Part shown: one piece after another, positions 41,265 to 50,818 of the stretch
Position numbering within the stretch: the first letter of the stretch is position 1
Layout: every line of letters begins with the position of its first letter
Assembly: GCF_029168335.1 (NCBI RefSeq)
Contig: NZ_JARGYC010000029.1
Span: forward strand, 1-56,071
Length of the DNA stretch: 56,071 nucleotides
Source of the DNA: Psychromarinibacter sediminicola
GTDB lineage: Bacteria; Pseudomonadota; Alphaproteobacteria; Rhodobacterales; Rhodobacteraceae
Direction: 5' to 3'
Position numbers and translations under genes: made by a program
Notes under the pieces: model-generated
Told to the model about the DNA's origin: nothing
Seen by the model: the letters and a program-made list of their open reading frames with translations, nothing else
The model's database searches: none

Positions 41265-41375
41265 GGGACCGGGCGAATTGACGAGCAGGTGCGGCATCTT
41301 TTCCGCACTGCAGCATCCGCCTCCGGCGCAATTGCGCCGATCACGGTCCGACCCCGGTCCGTCCGGGACGGGGCC

Positions 41376-42746
41376 TCAGGCCACCGCGTCCTCTTTCGCC
41401 GGGGCCGCCGCCGTTTCCCTCCGCGGCTCCAGCACGATCGGTAGACCGCCCTTCGGCCAGGGGATCGGCACCATCTGCCAGGTCGCCGGCGCGTCCGTGG
41501 CCGATTGCATCCGCCGGTGCCGCAGCAGGTGGGCGGTGAACAGCTTCACCTGCACCATCGCGAAATGCATCCCCAGGCACTTGTGCGCGCCGCCGCCGAA
41601 CGGCGACCAGGCGAACTTGTGGCGCCGGTCCTCGGCCCGGTTGGGCGAGAACCGGTCGGGATCGAAGCTGTCGGGGTCGGTCCAGAGGTCCGGCTGCAGC
41701 TGCACGATCCCGGGGCAGACCGAGACATGCGTGCCCTTCGGCAGCGTCACGCCCTGCCATTCGACGTCGCGCACGGTGCGGCGCGGGATGAACGGCACCG
41801 GCGGCACCAGACGCAGCGCCTCCTTGAAGGCGCGCTCGGTCACCGGCATCGCGTTCAGCGCCGCGTCGTCCAGCGGCCCCTCGGGCAGCGCGTCGACCTC
41901 GGCGATGATGCGCTCCTGCCAATCGGGCCAGGTGGTCAGCGCCCAGGCCATGGTGGCCAGACCGCTGGCGGTGGTGTCATGCGCGGCCATCAGCAGGAAG
42001 TTGAAGTGATCGACGATCTCTTCCTCGGTCCAGCGGTCGCCGTCGTCGTCCGTCGCGCGGCACATCTGGCTGAAGAAGTCCTCGCCGCCGCCGTCGCGCC
42101 GCTCGGCGATCAGCTCCTTGAAGGTCTGGATCAGGTAGCGCCGGCCGCGGATGCCGTGCCACATCTTGGTCAGCGGCACCGGCTTGCGGACGAGGCCGTA
42201 GGTCGCCGCGATCTCGTCCACGAACGCCTTGTTCAGCGCCGGCACCCGCGGATCGTCCGGGTCCATCCCCATGAAGACCGACGCGCCCAGGCGCAGCGTC
42301 AGCTCCTTGACGGCGGGGTAGAAGGCGAACCGCTTGCCCACCGGCCATTCCGCCAGAAGCCGCGGCAGCTCGGCGTTCATCCGGGCGACGTATTCCTCCA
42401 TCGCCTTGCTGCGGAACGCCGCCTGCATGATCCGGCGATGGCGGCGATGCTCGTCGAAGTCGCGCATCAACAGCCCGCCGTCGAACAGGTTGCGCAGCGG
42501 CAGCCAGCCCTCCTGGTTCGAGAAGTTGCGGTCCCGGTCGATCAGCACAAACTCCAGCGCGTCGGCGCCGTGCAGCAGCACCCGCCACTGGCCGATCAGC
42601 TTGGTCTTGTAGATGTCGCCATGGGCCTCGCGCGCCGCCAGCGTGAAGCCGTAGCAGTCGCGCATGATCTTCAGCGTGTGCCCGAGAAGCGGGTCCGGTC
42701 GCGGACCGGGAATATGCGCCAGTTCGGCGGGGCCGTAGTGTGCCAT
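41376..42746 (-). CDS. Cytochrome P450 (first of two)
   Basis: 456-residue haem monooxygenase. The I-helix oxygen motif AAHDTT is near 254-259, ExxR is Glu309-Arg312 (KEALRL), and the haem-ligand loop FGGGAHKCLG has Cys390. No N-terminal membrane anchor is seen, so it is probably soluble and needs a separate ferredoxin/reductase; none is encoded nearby. The substrate is unknown. ATG 42746 with AAGGA upstream is chosen over a longer frame. Confidence 0.93.
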   Translation of the reverse strand: MAHYGPAELAHIPGPRPDPLLGHTLKIMRDCYGFTLAAREAHGDIYKTKLIGQWRVLLHGADALEFVLIDRDRNFSNQEGWLPLRNLFDGGLLMRDFDEHRRHRRIMQAAFRSKAMEEYVARMNAELPRLLAEWPVGKRFAFYPAVKELTLRLGASVFMGMDPDDPRVPALNKAFVDEIAATYGLVRKPVPLTKMWHGIRGRRYLIQTFKELIAERRDGGGEDFFSQMCRATDDDGDRWTEEEIVDHFNFLLMAAHDTTASGLATMAWALTTWPDWQERIIAEVDALPEGPLDDAALNAMPVTERAFKEALRLVPPVPFIPRRTVRDVEWQGVTLPKGTHVSVCPGIVQLQPDLWTDPDSFDPDRFSPNRAEDRRHKFAWSPFGGGAHKCLGMHFAMVQVKLFTAHLLRHRRMQSATDAPATWQMVPIPWPKGGLPIVLEPRRETAAAPAKEDAVA

Positions 42747-42881
42747 GCTCAATCCTTCGAATCGGCCGGTACTGTGCCGCGATTCGACACGTCTGGCGAG
42801 CATTTCCCGGCCCCGACCCGCCGCACGGGCGAGGCCGTGCCCGATCCGCACGCGGGCCGTCGGCCCCCTGCGCCGGGCCGC

Positions 42882-43940
<1,059 letters not shown>

Positions 43941-44083
43941 CTATCGCGGAAAGAGTCCGAAAGGGCTGCGACAGGACGCGCCAGTTTGTCCGGATCCGTT
44001 AAGGAAATTGCGCAATTGTGAAAGAATATTGCGCCTTCGGCCGTAGATCGGTAAAGATTGCAAAAAAGCCCGAGGGAGAGGCC

Positions 44084-44584
44084 ATGCCCGGAACCAAGCT
44101 CGACCCGATCGACCGCCAGATCCTGGCGGAATTGCAGGCGGACGGCCGGATGACGAATGTCGAACTGGCCAAGCGCGTCGGGATTTCCGCGCCGCCCTGC
44201 CTGCGCCGCGTCCGGACGCTGGAAGAGGCGGGCTATATCCGGGGCTATCACGCCCAGGTCGACGCGCGGCTTCTGGGATTCGAGGTGCAGGTCTTCGCCA
44301 TGGTCGGGCTGCAGAGCCAGGCGGAGGCGGATCTGTCGGCCTTCGAGCAGCGCTGCCGCGATTGGCCCTTGGTGCGCGAGTGCCACATGCTGAACGGCGA
44401 GGTCGACTTCGTCCTGAAATGCGTGGCGCCGGATCTGTCGACCTTCCAGACATTCCTGACCGAGGAGCTGACGGCGGCGCAGAACGTGATAAGCGTGAAG
44501 ACCTCGCTGGTGATCCGCGGCGCGAAGGATCAGCCGGGCGTGCCGTTCGAGGTGCTGGAGGACCGGTTGAGCCAGACGGCCTGA
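44084..44584 (+). CDS. Lrp/AsnC family transcriptional regulator
   Basis: 166 residues. N-terminal HTH (LDPIDRQILAELQADGRMTNVELAKRVGISAPPCLRRVRTLEEAGYIRGY) is followed by the RAM ligand-binding domain (VFAMVGLQSQAEADLSAFEQ, ECHMLNGEVDFVLKCVAPDLSTFQTFL). Such proteins sense amino acids and form octamers. ATG 44084 with GGGAGAGG upstream is preferred over a longer frame. Divergent from trxB, which it may regulate. Confidence 0.93.
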   Translation: MPGTKLDPIDRQILAELQADGRMTNVELAKRVGISAPPCLRRVRTLEEAGYIRGYHAQVDARLLGFEVQVFAMVGLQSQAEADLSAFEQRCRDWPLVRECHMLNGEVDFVLKCVAPDLSTFQTFLTEELTAAQNVISVKTSLVIRGAKDQPGVPFEVLEDRLSQTA

Positions 44585-44613
44585 CACGCAAGACGGTCCC
44601 CGGTGGCCGTGCC

Positions 44614-44682
44614 GCAAGGGCCTTGGAAGGCCCTTGCCCGCGGTCGGCAGACCGCGGGGCCAAGCCGCTTGCAAGCGGCTTG
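44614..44682. repeat. Three consecutive palindromic hairpins between convergent genes
   Basis: Palindrome A: 44614-44637, 11-bp arms with 2-nt centre. Hairpin B: 44637-44645 with 44650-44658, loop GGCA. Palindrome C: 44661-44682, a 22-nt self-complementary sequence. They sit between the stops of the Lrp gene and the Hint gene and can fold from either strand, so they may act as a bidirectional terminator or be a repeat array. Confidence 0.75.
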
Positions 44683-44686
44683 CGCC

Positions 44687-45481
44687 TCAGGCCGCGGTCA
44701 CCGCGTCGTATTCCTCGGCCGACAGGCGCGGCGCGCAGAGCGGGCCGAAATCCGCGACCGTCTCCAGGTGCGGGAAGAAGGACATGAACAGCCGCAGCCC
44801 GTCGGGTCCGATCCGCTGCACCAGGTCGGGGCCGGGATGGAAGCTTTCGATCTCGATGCCGTTGGCGCGCAGGATGTGGTGGTCGCGGAACGCCAGGTGG
44901 TAGGTGCTGACCGGCGAGGCGGGCGCCACGCGGATCACGCTCATCCCGTCCTCGAAGGCCGGGATCGGCGTCAGCGCCGCGTCGTCCTGCACGATCTCGC
45001 GCAGCCGGGCGTTCCGGTGCAGCAGGCGCGCATGCGGCGCCAGCATCAGATCCGGCATCGGGCGCTGCGGGCCGAAGCTGTCCACCGGGATGCGGAACAG
45101 CCGCGGCGGCGTCTGGCCCAACTGCTGGCCGGGGACCAGGGTGATCGTGCCGATCCACAGAAGCGGCTGATAGCCCGCGTCGCGCGTCTCGATCCGGGTG
45201 CCGGGCATCAGGTCCTCGACGGCGACGGGGCCGTCCTCGGTCGCTATGATCGTCCCGCGCGCCAGGGCGCAGAAGGCGTTCTCGAAGACCGGGTGCGCCG
45301 GGGCGCGCTTGATGACCTCGGCCAGCGAGTTGTCGGGCAGCAGCGACAGCGCCTCGAACCGGCGCATCGGGAAATTCGCCTGCGGCGCGGCGCCGGGCCG
45401 GCGGGCGGTCCAGGCGCCCTGGCCCGGCTGGGTCACAGAGCGGGCGACGGCAGGTAAGCCGGGGCGATGGGGATACGTCAT
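44687..45481 (-). CDS. Hint-domain protein
   Basis: 264 residues. After ~65 residues without clear domain, AFCALARGTIIATEDGPVAVEDLMPGTRIET marks the start of a Hint (Hedgehog/intein) domain with Cys71 as predicted nucleophile; LMLAPHARLLHRNARL and TYHLAFRDHHILRANGIEIESF give the conserved His-containing strands. The family shares its fold with the C-terminus of the RTX protein at 24.4 kb, but no calcium repeats are present here. ATG 45481 preceded by AAGGAAGGA is chosen; an ATG at 45517 is in frame. Function is unknown. Confidence 0.85.
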   Translation of the reverse strand: MTYPHRPGLPAVARSVTQPGQGAWTARRPGAAPQANFPMRRFEALSLLPDNSLAEVIKRAPAHPVFENAFCALARGTIIATEDGPVAVEDLMPGTRIETRDAGYQPLLWIGTITLVPGQQLGQTPPRLFRIPVDSFGPQRPMPDLMLAPHARLLHRNARLREIVQDDAALTPIPAFEDGMSVIRVAPASPVSTYHLAFRDHHILRANGIEIESFHPGPDLVQRIGPDGLRLFMSFFPHLETVADFGPLCAPRLSAEEYDAVTAA

Positions 45482-45580
45482 CAAATCCTTCCTTCTCGAG
45501 TCCGGTACGGTCGCCATGCCCCCACCGGTCCGGCCACCGCGGGATGGAACCGCGGCGCGGCGGCCGCGGCGTCTGTGCAG

Positions 45581-45659
45581 GCCCCGGCCCGTCTGCGGCC
45601 CGGGGCGGTTCGTTTCTCTGGGAGTCCCGTCGCGCGGGACGTCCGCCGGATGCCGGCGG
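45581..45659. terminator. Cluster of three stem-loops downstream of the 48-residue gene
   Basis: GCCCCGG (45581-45587) pairs with CCGGGGC (45600-45606); GTCCCG (45624-45629) with CGGGAC (45635-45640); CCGCCGG (45643-45649) with CCGGCGG (45653-45659). They lie between the small gene and the Hint gene on the minus strand and probably end transcription of the former. Confidence 0.5.
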
Positions 45660-45679
45660 CCCGTGGTCTTGCCCGTGGT

Positions 45680-45826
45680 CTAGGCGTTCGCCGCGCGCAT
45701 CGACTTGGATGCGCTGCGCTTGGCGATGAACGCCGCGCGCCGGGCGCCGCGCGTCCAGGGCATCTTGATCTCCACCTTGGCGGCTTCCTGCGTCACCGAG
45801 GTGATCCAGCGTTTGTCCCGTGCCAT
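45680..45826 (-). CDS. Small basic 48-residue protein of unknown function
   Basis: ATG 45826 has AAGGAG upstream with 7-nt spacing. The product MARDKRWITSVTQEAAKVEIKMPW continues with TRGARRAAFIAKRSASKSMR, giving a strongly basic C-terminal half, so nucleic-acid or ribosome binding is possible. I believe similar short MARDKRWI-type proteins occur in related genomes, but no function is known to me. It lies downstream of pgeF on the same strand, separated by 162 bp. Confidence 0.7.
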   Translation of the reverse strand: MARDKRWITSVTQEAAKVEIKMPWTRGARRAAFIAKRSASKSMRAANA

Positions 45827-45988
45827 CCTGTCGCTCCTTCCATCTGCGCGGCGGCGTCGTTTCCGCATGGGCGGCAATCCGCGTGTGTCGAGACGACTAT
45901 CGGCACGCAATTGGGCTGCAGAATGACCTGCTGGCGGCTTTTTGGGGCGCGATGCGGACGGGAATGTGACGCCGCCCGGCACCGCGCG

Positions 45989-46747
45989 TCAGATCCGGAT
46001 GACCGAGATCAGCCGGCCGTAATCGGCCTCGCGCTGGTGCTGGCTGCGGCGGTAGGAATAGAAGCGCGCGGGGTCGGCATAGGTGCACAGGCCGATCCAC
46101 TCCACCGTACCCACGCCGGCGGCGCGCAGCCGGTCGGCGCCATAGGCGGGCAGGTCGAAATACTGCCGGTCGCCCTCGCCGGGGGCGAAGTAGCGGCGGT
46201 TGTCGGGGTCGTGGGCAAGGAAGGTGTCGACGAATTCCGGCCCGACCTCGTAGGCGTCCTGGCTGATCGTCGGGCCGATGGCCGCCGCGATCCGGCCGCG
46301 CCCGGCGCCCAGCCCCTCCATCGCCTCGACCGTCGCCTCCAGCACGCCGTTCAGCGCCCCGCGCCAGCCCGCATGCGCGGCGCCGATCACGCCGCTTTCG
46401 GCATCGGCGAAGAGCACCGGCTGGCAATCCGCCGTCAGGACCGACAGCGCCAGCCCCGGCGTCGCGGTCACCATGGCGTCGGCGCGCGGCGGGGCGTCGG
46501 CCGTGACCGTGTCGGCCTGCACCACATCCGTCGAATGGACCTGGTTGACCGAGATCAGCGCCTCGGGCGTCACCTGCATCGCCTCGGCCACGCGCGCGCG
46601 GTTGATCGCCACCGCCTCCGACTGGTCCGACGAGCCGGGGCCGCAGTTCAGCCCGGCGAATATGCCGGACGAGGCGCCGCCGCGCCGGGTGAAGAACCCG
46701 TGCCGCAGCGCCTGGAGCACGGGAGAGGTCAGGATTTCGAGCGTCAT
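45989..46747 (-). CDS. pgeF: Peptidoglycan editing factor PgeF (YfiH/laccase-domain family)
   Basis: 252 residues of the multi-copper-oxidase-like YfiH fold. The metal/catalytic trio is visible as His71 (VNQVHSTD), Cys108 (TADCQPV) and His125 (AAHAGWRG). In E. coli the protein removes wrongly incorporated serine from peptidoglycan precursors. Its ATG overlaps the stop of the upstream midA gene (46744-46747), so lgt, midA and pgeF form one translationally coupled chain. Confidence 0.93.
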   Translation of the reverse strand: MTLEILTSPVLQALRHGFFTRRGGASSGIFAGLNCGPGSSDQSEAVAINRARVAEAMQVTPEALISVNQVHSTDVVQADTVTADAPPRADAMVTATPGLALSVLTADCQPVLFADAESGVIGAAHAGWRGALNGVLEATVEAMEGLGAGRGRIAAAIGPTISQDAYEVGPEFVDTFLAHDPDNRRYFAPGEGDRQYFDLPAYGADRLRAAGVGTVEWIGLCTYADPARFYSYRRSQHQREADYGRLISVIRI

Positions 46748-47808
46748 GGCTGCAATCCGGCGGGCGGTGCGGTGGTGCTTGAGTGGAAGCCTGTCACCTT
46801 GAACAGGCTCCCCATTTCGTCGGGATGGGTCAAGCGGCGATGTGCGGCGACATGCGCGTCAAGCGCCGCACCGTCGAGCCCGCGCGCCAGCGCCTGTGCC
46901 CGCTGCGTGATGCCCAGCCGCTCCAGGAACACGCCCTGCGGCGTCATCTCGGTGGCGGTCAGGGGACTCGCGGCCCGCGCCAGCGCCTCGAAGTCCACAT
47001 GCGCCGTCAGGTCGGCCTCGCCGGGATGCGCCAGCGGATCCTCCGGTTGGTGCCCCCGCACCGCCTGCAACGTGTCTCCCAGCGAGCGCCAGCCGCCGTA
47101 GTCGATCACCAGCGCCGCGCCGCCGTGGCCGGCAATCCGCTCCGCCAGCGCCTGCATCACCGGCCCCGCGGCGGCGCAGGTCTCCACGATGTCGCCCGGC
47201 GCGGTCTCCTCCAGCCGGTGCTCCAGCTCGGCCAGCGGCGCCGGCGCGCTCAGCCCGAAGATCAGCCGCCCGTCCTCGACCGCCACCTGCCGCTCGCGCC
47301 AGCCGTGGGCGTCGCGCTGGAACTGACGGATCGGCAAAGCGTCGAAGAACTCGTTGGCGACCAGGAACAGCGGCGCCTCGGGCAGCGCGTCGGCGCTGTC
47401 CCGCCAGCGCAGCTCGTAGCCCTCCAACGTCTCCCGCTGCCGGTCCCGCAACGTGGCCGAGGCCTCCACCAGATGCACTCGCGCCGCGGCGTGGAACCCC
47501 GGCACGCTGCGCGTCGCCCGCAGCGCATCGGCCATCAGCGTCCCGCGCCCCGGCCCCAACTCGGCCAGCGTGAACGGCGCCGGCGCCCCCTGATCCATCC
47601 AGCTCTGCGCCAGCGACAGGCCGATCAGCTCGCCGAACATCTGGCTGATCTCCGGCGCCGTGATGAAGTCGCCGCCCGTGCCGAACGGGTCGCGCGTGGC
47701 GTAATAGCCATGCTCGGGGTCCATCAGGCTTTCCGCCATGAACTCGGCCACGGTCATCGGCCCGGCGGCGGCGATGCGCCGGATCATCCGGTCGGTCAGC
47801 GGCGTCAT
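46744..47808 (-). CDS. MidA-type SAM-dependent protein arginine methyltransferase
   Basis: 354 residues of the DUF185/MidA (NDUFAF7) family: MTVAEFMAESLMDPEHGYYATRDPFGTGGDFITAPEISQMFGELIG near the start, LAELGPGRGTLMADALR as SAM loop, FLVANEFFDALPIRQF and ALVIDYGGWRS later. The mitochondrial orthologue methylates an arginine of a complex I subunit. A similar role with NADH dehydrogenase is likely but inferred. The ATG overlaps the lgt stop (ATGA) and its own stop overlaps pgeF. Confidence 0.93.
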   Translation of the reverse strand: MTPLTDRMIRRIAAAGPMTVAEFMAESLMDPEHGYYATRDPFGTGGDFITAPEISQMFGELIGLSLAQSWMDQGAPAPFTLAELGPGRGTLMADALRATRSVPGFHAAARVHLVEASATLRDRQRETLEGYELRWRDSADALPEAPLFLVANEFFDALPIRQFQRDAHGWRERQVAVEDGRLIFGLSAPAPLAELEHRLEETAPGDIVETCAAAGPVMQALAERIAGHGGAALVIDYGGWRSLGDTLQAVRGHQPEDPLAHPGEADLTAHVDFEALARAASPLTATEMTPQGVFLERLGITQRAQALARGLDGAALDAHVAAHRRLTHPDEMGSLFKVTGFHSSTTAPPAGLQP

Positions 47809-48686
47809 GCCCGCCTGCGCGCCCAGATCAGCAGGATCAGCCCCGCCAGGATCATCGGCGTCGACAGAAGCTGTCCCATCTTCAGCCCCCAGTCGCCCAG
47901 CGCGACGACATAGCCCATCGGGTTCGCGGCGGTGATGTATTGCGGGTCCGCCTGCCGGAAGAATTCCACGAAGAACCGCGCGATGCCGTAGCCCGCGATG
48001 AAAGTGCCGGTGATCGCCCAGGGCGTCTTCAGCCAGCCGCGCGCCAACGCCAGCCACAGCAGCAGCGCGCCCAGCACCAGCCCCTCCAGCCCCGCCTCGT
48101 AGAGCTGCGAGGGATGCCGCGCGCAGGCGCCCTCGACCATCGGGCAGTTCTGCGCCGCGGCGCCTGGAAACACCACGCCCCAGGGCACCGAGGTCGGCAG
48201 ACCCCACAGCTCGGCGTTGATGAAATTCGCGATCCGGCCCAGCAGCAGCCCCGGCGGCGTGCAGGTGACCAGCATGTCGGCGACGCTCCCCGCCGGCGAG
48301 CCGACGCGCCAGGCGAACCCGAAGATCGCCAGCATGACGCCGATGAACCCGCCGTGGAACGACATGCCGCCCTGCCAGATCATCGGGATCTCCAGCGGGT
48401 TCTGCAGGTAGTATCCCGGCTGGTAGAAGAGCACGAAGCCCAGCCGCCCGCCCAGGATGATCCCCAGGATGACCCAGGTCATGAAGTCGTCGACCTGGTC
48501 CTTGGTCATCGGCGGGGTGCCGTCCCACAAGGCCGGGCGCTTCACCAGCGCGACCGCCATGCGCCAGCCGATGATGATGCCCACGATATAGGCCATCGCG
48601 TACCAGCGCAGCGCGAAGGTGAAATCGCCGATGTCGATCGAGAAGATCTCGGGCGAGATGGCGGGGAACTGGATCACGGCCTGCAT
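47805..48686 (-). CDS. lgt: Prolipoprotein diacylglyceryl transferase
   Basis: 293-residue inner-membrane enzyme that adds diacylglycerol from phosphatidylglycerol to the lipobox Cys of prolipoproteins. About seven membrane helices are seen. Signature segments are QGGMSFHGGFIGVMLA (catalytic-region His) and LLGRIANFINAELWG with the conserved Arg/Asn/Glu; SQLYEAGLEG follows. ATG 48686 with AAGGAA upstream is chosen. It is divergent from ubiK and first in the lgt-midA-pgeF operon. Confidence 0.97.
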   Translation of the reverse strand: MQAVIQFPAISPEIFSIDIGDFTFALRWYAMAYIVGIIIGWRMAVALVKRPALWDGTPPMTKDQVDDFMTWVILGIILGGRLGFVLFYQPGYYLQNPLEIPMIWQGGMSFHGGFIGVMLAIFGFAWRVGSPAGSVADMLVTCTPPGLLLGRIANFINAELWGLPTSVPWGVVFPGAAAQNCPMVEGACARHPSQLYEAGLEGLVLGALLLWLALARGWLKTPWAITGTFIAGYGIARFFVEFFRQADPQYITAANPMGYVVALGDWGLKMGQLLSTPMILAGLILLIWARRRA

Positions 48687-48778
48687 GGGCTTCCTTGGGC
48701 ATGGGGGTCCGGCGAAGTCAACCTTGTCCGCCGCGGCGCGGCGGCCCATATAGGGGCGAACGGCAACGGAGCGATGAC

Positions 48779-49027
48779 ATGCAGAGCCGCAACAAGGTGT
48801 TCGACGATATCGGCCAGCTGATGACCAACGCCATGGGCGTGGCCCAGGGCGCCCGGCAAGAGGCCGAGACCGCGATGAAAAGCTGGGTCGACCGCTGGCT
48901 GGCCGACCGCGATTTCGTCACCCGCGAAGAGTTCGACGCCGTCCGCGCCATGGCGCAGAAGGCGCGCGAGGAGAACGAGGCGCTGAAGGCCCGGATCGAG
49001 GCGCTGGAGGCCGGCGCCAAGGACTGA
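48779..49027 (+). CDS. UbiK family ubiquinone accessory factor (YqiC/BMFP)
   Basis: 82 residues: MQSRNKVFDDIGQLMTNAMGVAQGARQEAE, then DRWLADRDFVTREEFDAVRAMAQKAREENEALKARIEALE, i.e. an amphipathic helix plus a C-terminal coiled coil, the BMFP/UbiK pattern. In E. coli UbiK is a trimeric membrane-associated factor needed for efficient aerobic ubiquinone synthesis. Divergent from lgt. ATG 48779 is preferred over a longer frame that adds proline/arginine-rich residues. Confidence 0.92.
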   Translation: MQSRNKVFDDIGQLMTNAMGVAQGARQEAETAMKSWVDRWLADRDFVTREEFDAVRAMAQKAREENEALKARIEALEAGAKD

Positions 49028-49279
49028 CCCTGCGGTCCGCCTCGGGCGCCGTCATCCGTCCGACACCCCTCTGTTACCGCATTGTCGCGCGATGCTGTGG
49101 CGATTCGCGTGAAGTCCACAACTTATTGCGGATATCCCCGAGATAGTGCTTTACACCGCGAATCACCTGCCCTTACCATATCTCGTAGGGCGCGGGGCAA
49201 CGACCGCCGCCCCTTGAGCAGGCACCTAGTTCTGGGATGGACTCGCGTCCCCCGGGACGAGACAAAGAGAGGCCGGGGC

Positions 49280-49780
49280 ATGTCACTCGCAGAGCAGTTC
49301 CATTCGGAAGATCTCCATCCCATCGATATCGTGGAGCATATCGCCGAGCATCATTCCTGGGAGTTCGACCGCGTCGGCGACGACCAGATCGCGATGGCGG
49401 TCGAGGGGCAGTGGCGGACCTATTCGATCACGCTCGCCTGGTCCGGCTTCGACGAGACGCTGCGGCTGATCTGCACCTTCGAGATGGAGCCGCCCGAGGA
49501 CCGGATGGCCGAGGTCTACGAGGTGCTGAACCGGGCCAACGACCTGTGCTGGACCGGCGCCTTCACCTACTGGGCGGAACAGCGGCTGATGGTCTATCGC
49601 TACGGGCTGGTGATGGCCGGCGGGCAGATGGCCAACCCCGAACAGATCGACCGGCTGATCGCCGCCGCCGTCGGCGCGTCCGAGCGGTTCTACCCGGCGT
49701 TCCAGCTGGTGGCCTGGGGCGACCAGTCGCCGGAAAGCGCGATGAACGTGGCGATCTCCGAGGCCTACGGCCGCGCCTGA
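49280..49780 (+). CDS. YbjN domain protein
   Basis: 166 residues: LHPIDIVEHIAEHHSWEFDRVGDDQIAMAVEGQWRTYSITLAW, ICTFEMEPPEDRMAEVYEVLNRAND and ALVYRYGL-like MVYRYGLVMAGGQ are typical of the YbjN/type III chaperone-like fold found throughout alphaproteobacteria. It is thought to be a stress-related chaperone-like protein, but the target is unknown. ATG 49280 with GAGAGG about 8 nt upstream is chosen. proC follows 64 bp downstream. Confidence 0.9.
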   Translation: MSLAEQFHSEDLHPIDIVEHIAEHHSWEFDRVGDDQIAMAVEGQWRTYSITLAWSGFDETLRLICTFEMEPPEDRMAEVYEVLNRANDLCWTGAFTYWAEQRLMVYRYGLVMAGGQMANPEQIDRLIAAAVGASERFYPAFQLVAWGDQSPESAMNVAISEAYGRA

Positions 49781-49818
49781 GAACCGGGTTTTCCCGGCAA
49801 CGATTGCGATCTAGTCTG

Positions 49819-49843
49819 CGCCCCCGAAGCAAGGGGGCGTTTT
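49819..49843 (+). terminator. Terminator-like hairpin abutting the proC start codon
   Basis: CGCCCCC (49819-49825) pairs with GGGGGCG (49833-49839) and four T follow, one base before ATG 49845. It can be the ybjN terminator, but AAGGGGG inside it is also the only candidate ribosome binding site of proC. Confidence 0.6.
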
Positions 49844-49844
49844 C

Positions 49845-50654
49845 ATGTTCGAAGAGATCGCGCGGCGCGGGCTGGTGCTTTTGGGCTGCGGCAAGATGGG
49901 CTCGGCGATGCTGGAGGGCTGGCTGACGCAGGGGCTGGAGCCGGGAGCGGTCTGGGTGATCGACCCGAAGCCGTCGGACTGGGTGACGGGCACCGGGGTT
50001 CATGTGAACGAGGCGCTGCCGGAGAGCCCGGCGGTGGTCCTGATCGCGGTCAAGCCGCAGATGATGGGCGATGCGCTGCCGGATATCGATCGGTACGGCA
50101 ATGGGTCGACCCTGTACGTGTCGATCGCGGCGGGGACGACGCTGGGCTTCTTCGAGGACCTCCTGGGCGAGGCCTCGCCCATCGTGCGGGCGATGCCGAA
50201 TACGCCGGCCGCGGTGGGGCGGGGGATCACGGCCATCGTGGGCAACCCGCGCGTCGCGCCGGCGCAGATGGACATGGCAGAGGGGCTGCTGGACGCCATC
50301 GGGCAGGTGGTGCGGCTGGAAGACGAGGGGCAGATGGATGCGGTCACGGCCGTCTCGGGCTCCGGGCCGGCCTATGTCTTCCACCTGATCGAGACGATGG
50401 CGGCGGCCGGCGTCGCCGAGGGGCTGCCGGAAGAGCTGGCGATGCGGCTGGCGACGGCGACCGTGGCCGGGGCCGGGGCGCTGGCCGAGACGTCGGGGGA
50501 GGACCCGGGGCAGCTGCGGGTGAACGTGACCTCGCCGGGCGGGACCACGGCGGCGGCGCTGGAGGTTCTGATGGAGGAAGAGGCCGGGTTTCCGGGGCTT
50601 CTGAAGCGGGCCGTCAAGGCGGCGGCAGAGCGGTCGCGGGAGCTGGCGGGGTGA
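49845..50654 (+). CDS. proC: Pyrroline-5-carboxylate reductase
   Basis: 269 residues. It makes L-proline from pyrroline-5-carboxylate with NAD(P)H. Rossmann motif LLGCGKMGSAM lies at 12-22, then VRAMPNTPAAVGRG and the C-terminal dimer/active-site segments VSGSGPAYVF and VTSPGGTTAAALEVL. The ATG sits one base after a hairpin-plus-T-run, an odd 5' context that may control translation. Confidence 0.97.
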   Translation: MFEEIARRGLVLLGCGKMGSAMLEGWLTQGLEPGAVWVIDPKPSDWVTGTGVHVNEALPESPAVVLIAVKPQMMGDALPDIDRYGNGSTLYVSIAAGTTLGFFEDLLGEASPIVRAMPNTPAAVGRGITAIVGNPRVAPAQMDMAEGLLDAIGQVVRLEDEGQMDAVTAVSGSGPAYVFHLIETMAAAGVAEGLPEELAMRLATATVAGAGALAETSGEDPGQLRVNVTSPGGTTAAALEVLMEEEAGFPGLLKRAVKAAAERSRELAG

Positions 50655-50818
50655 GTGTCCGAGGTTGGACGGTAGGCTAGGATGCTGTTTTTGTTGTAGA
50701 TAGCGCTAACAGTGCTCCTGGACGTCCGCGCGCCGGCCGGCTGCTGCGCGCGGCGGTCCGCGGAAGCCGGGGGCGCCATCCGGCACCTTCAAATGCGGTA
50801 TGGCGTGGAGTGGGGGCA

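Noticed and set aside
41177..41375. Riboswitch in front of sat-cysC
   Set aside because: Only a promoter-like pair is visible; no recognisable SAM or other conserved riboswitch core.
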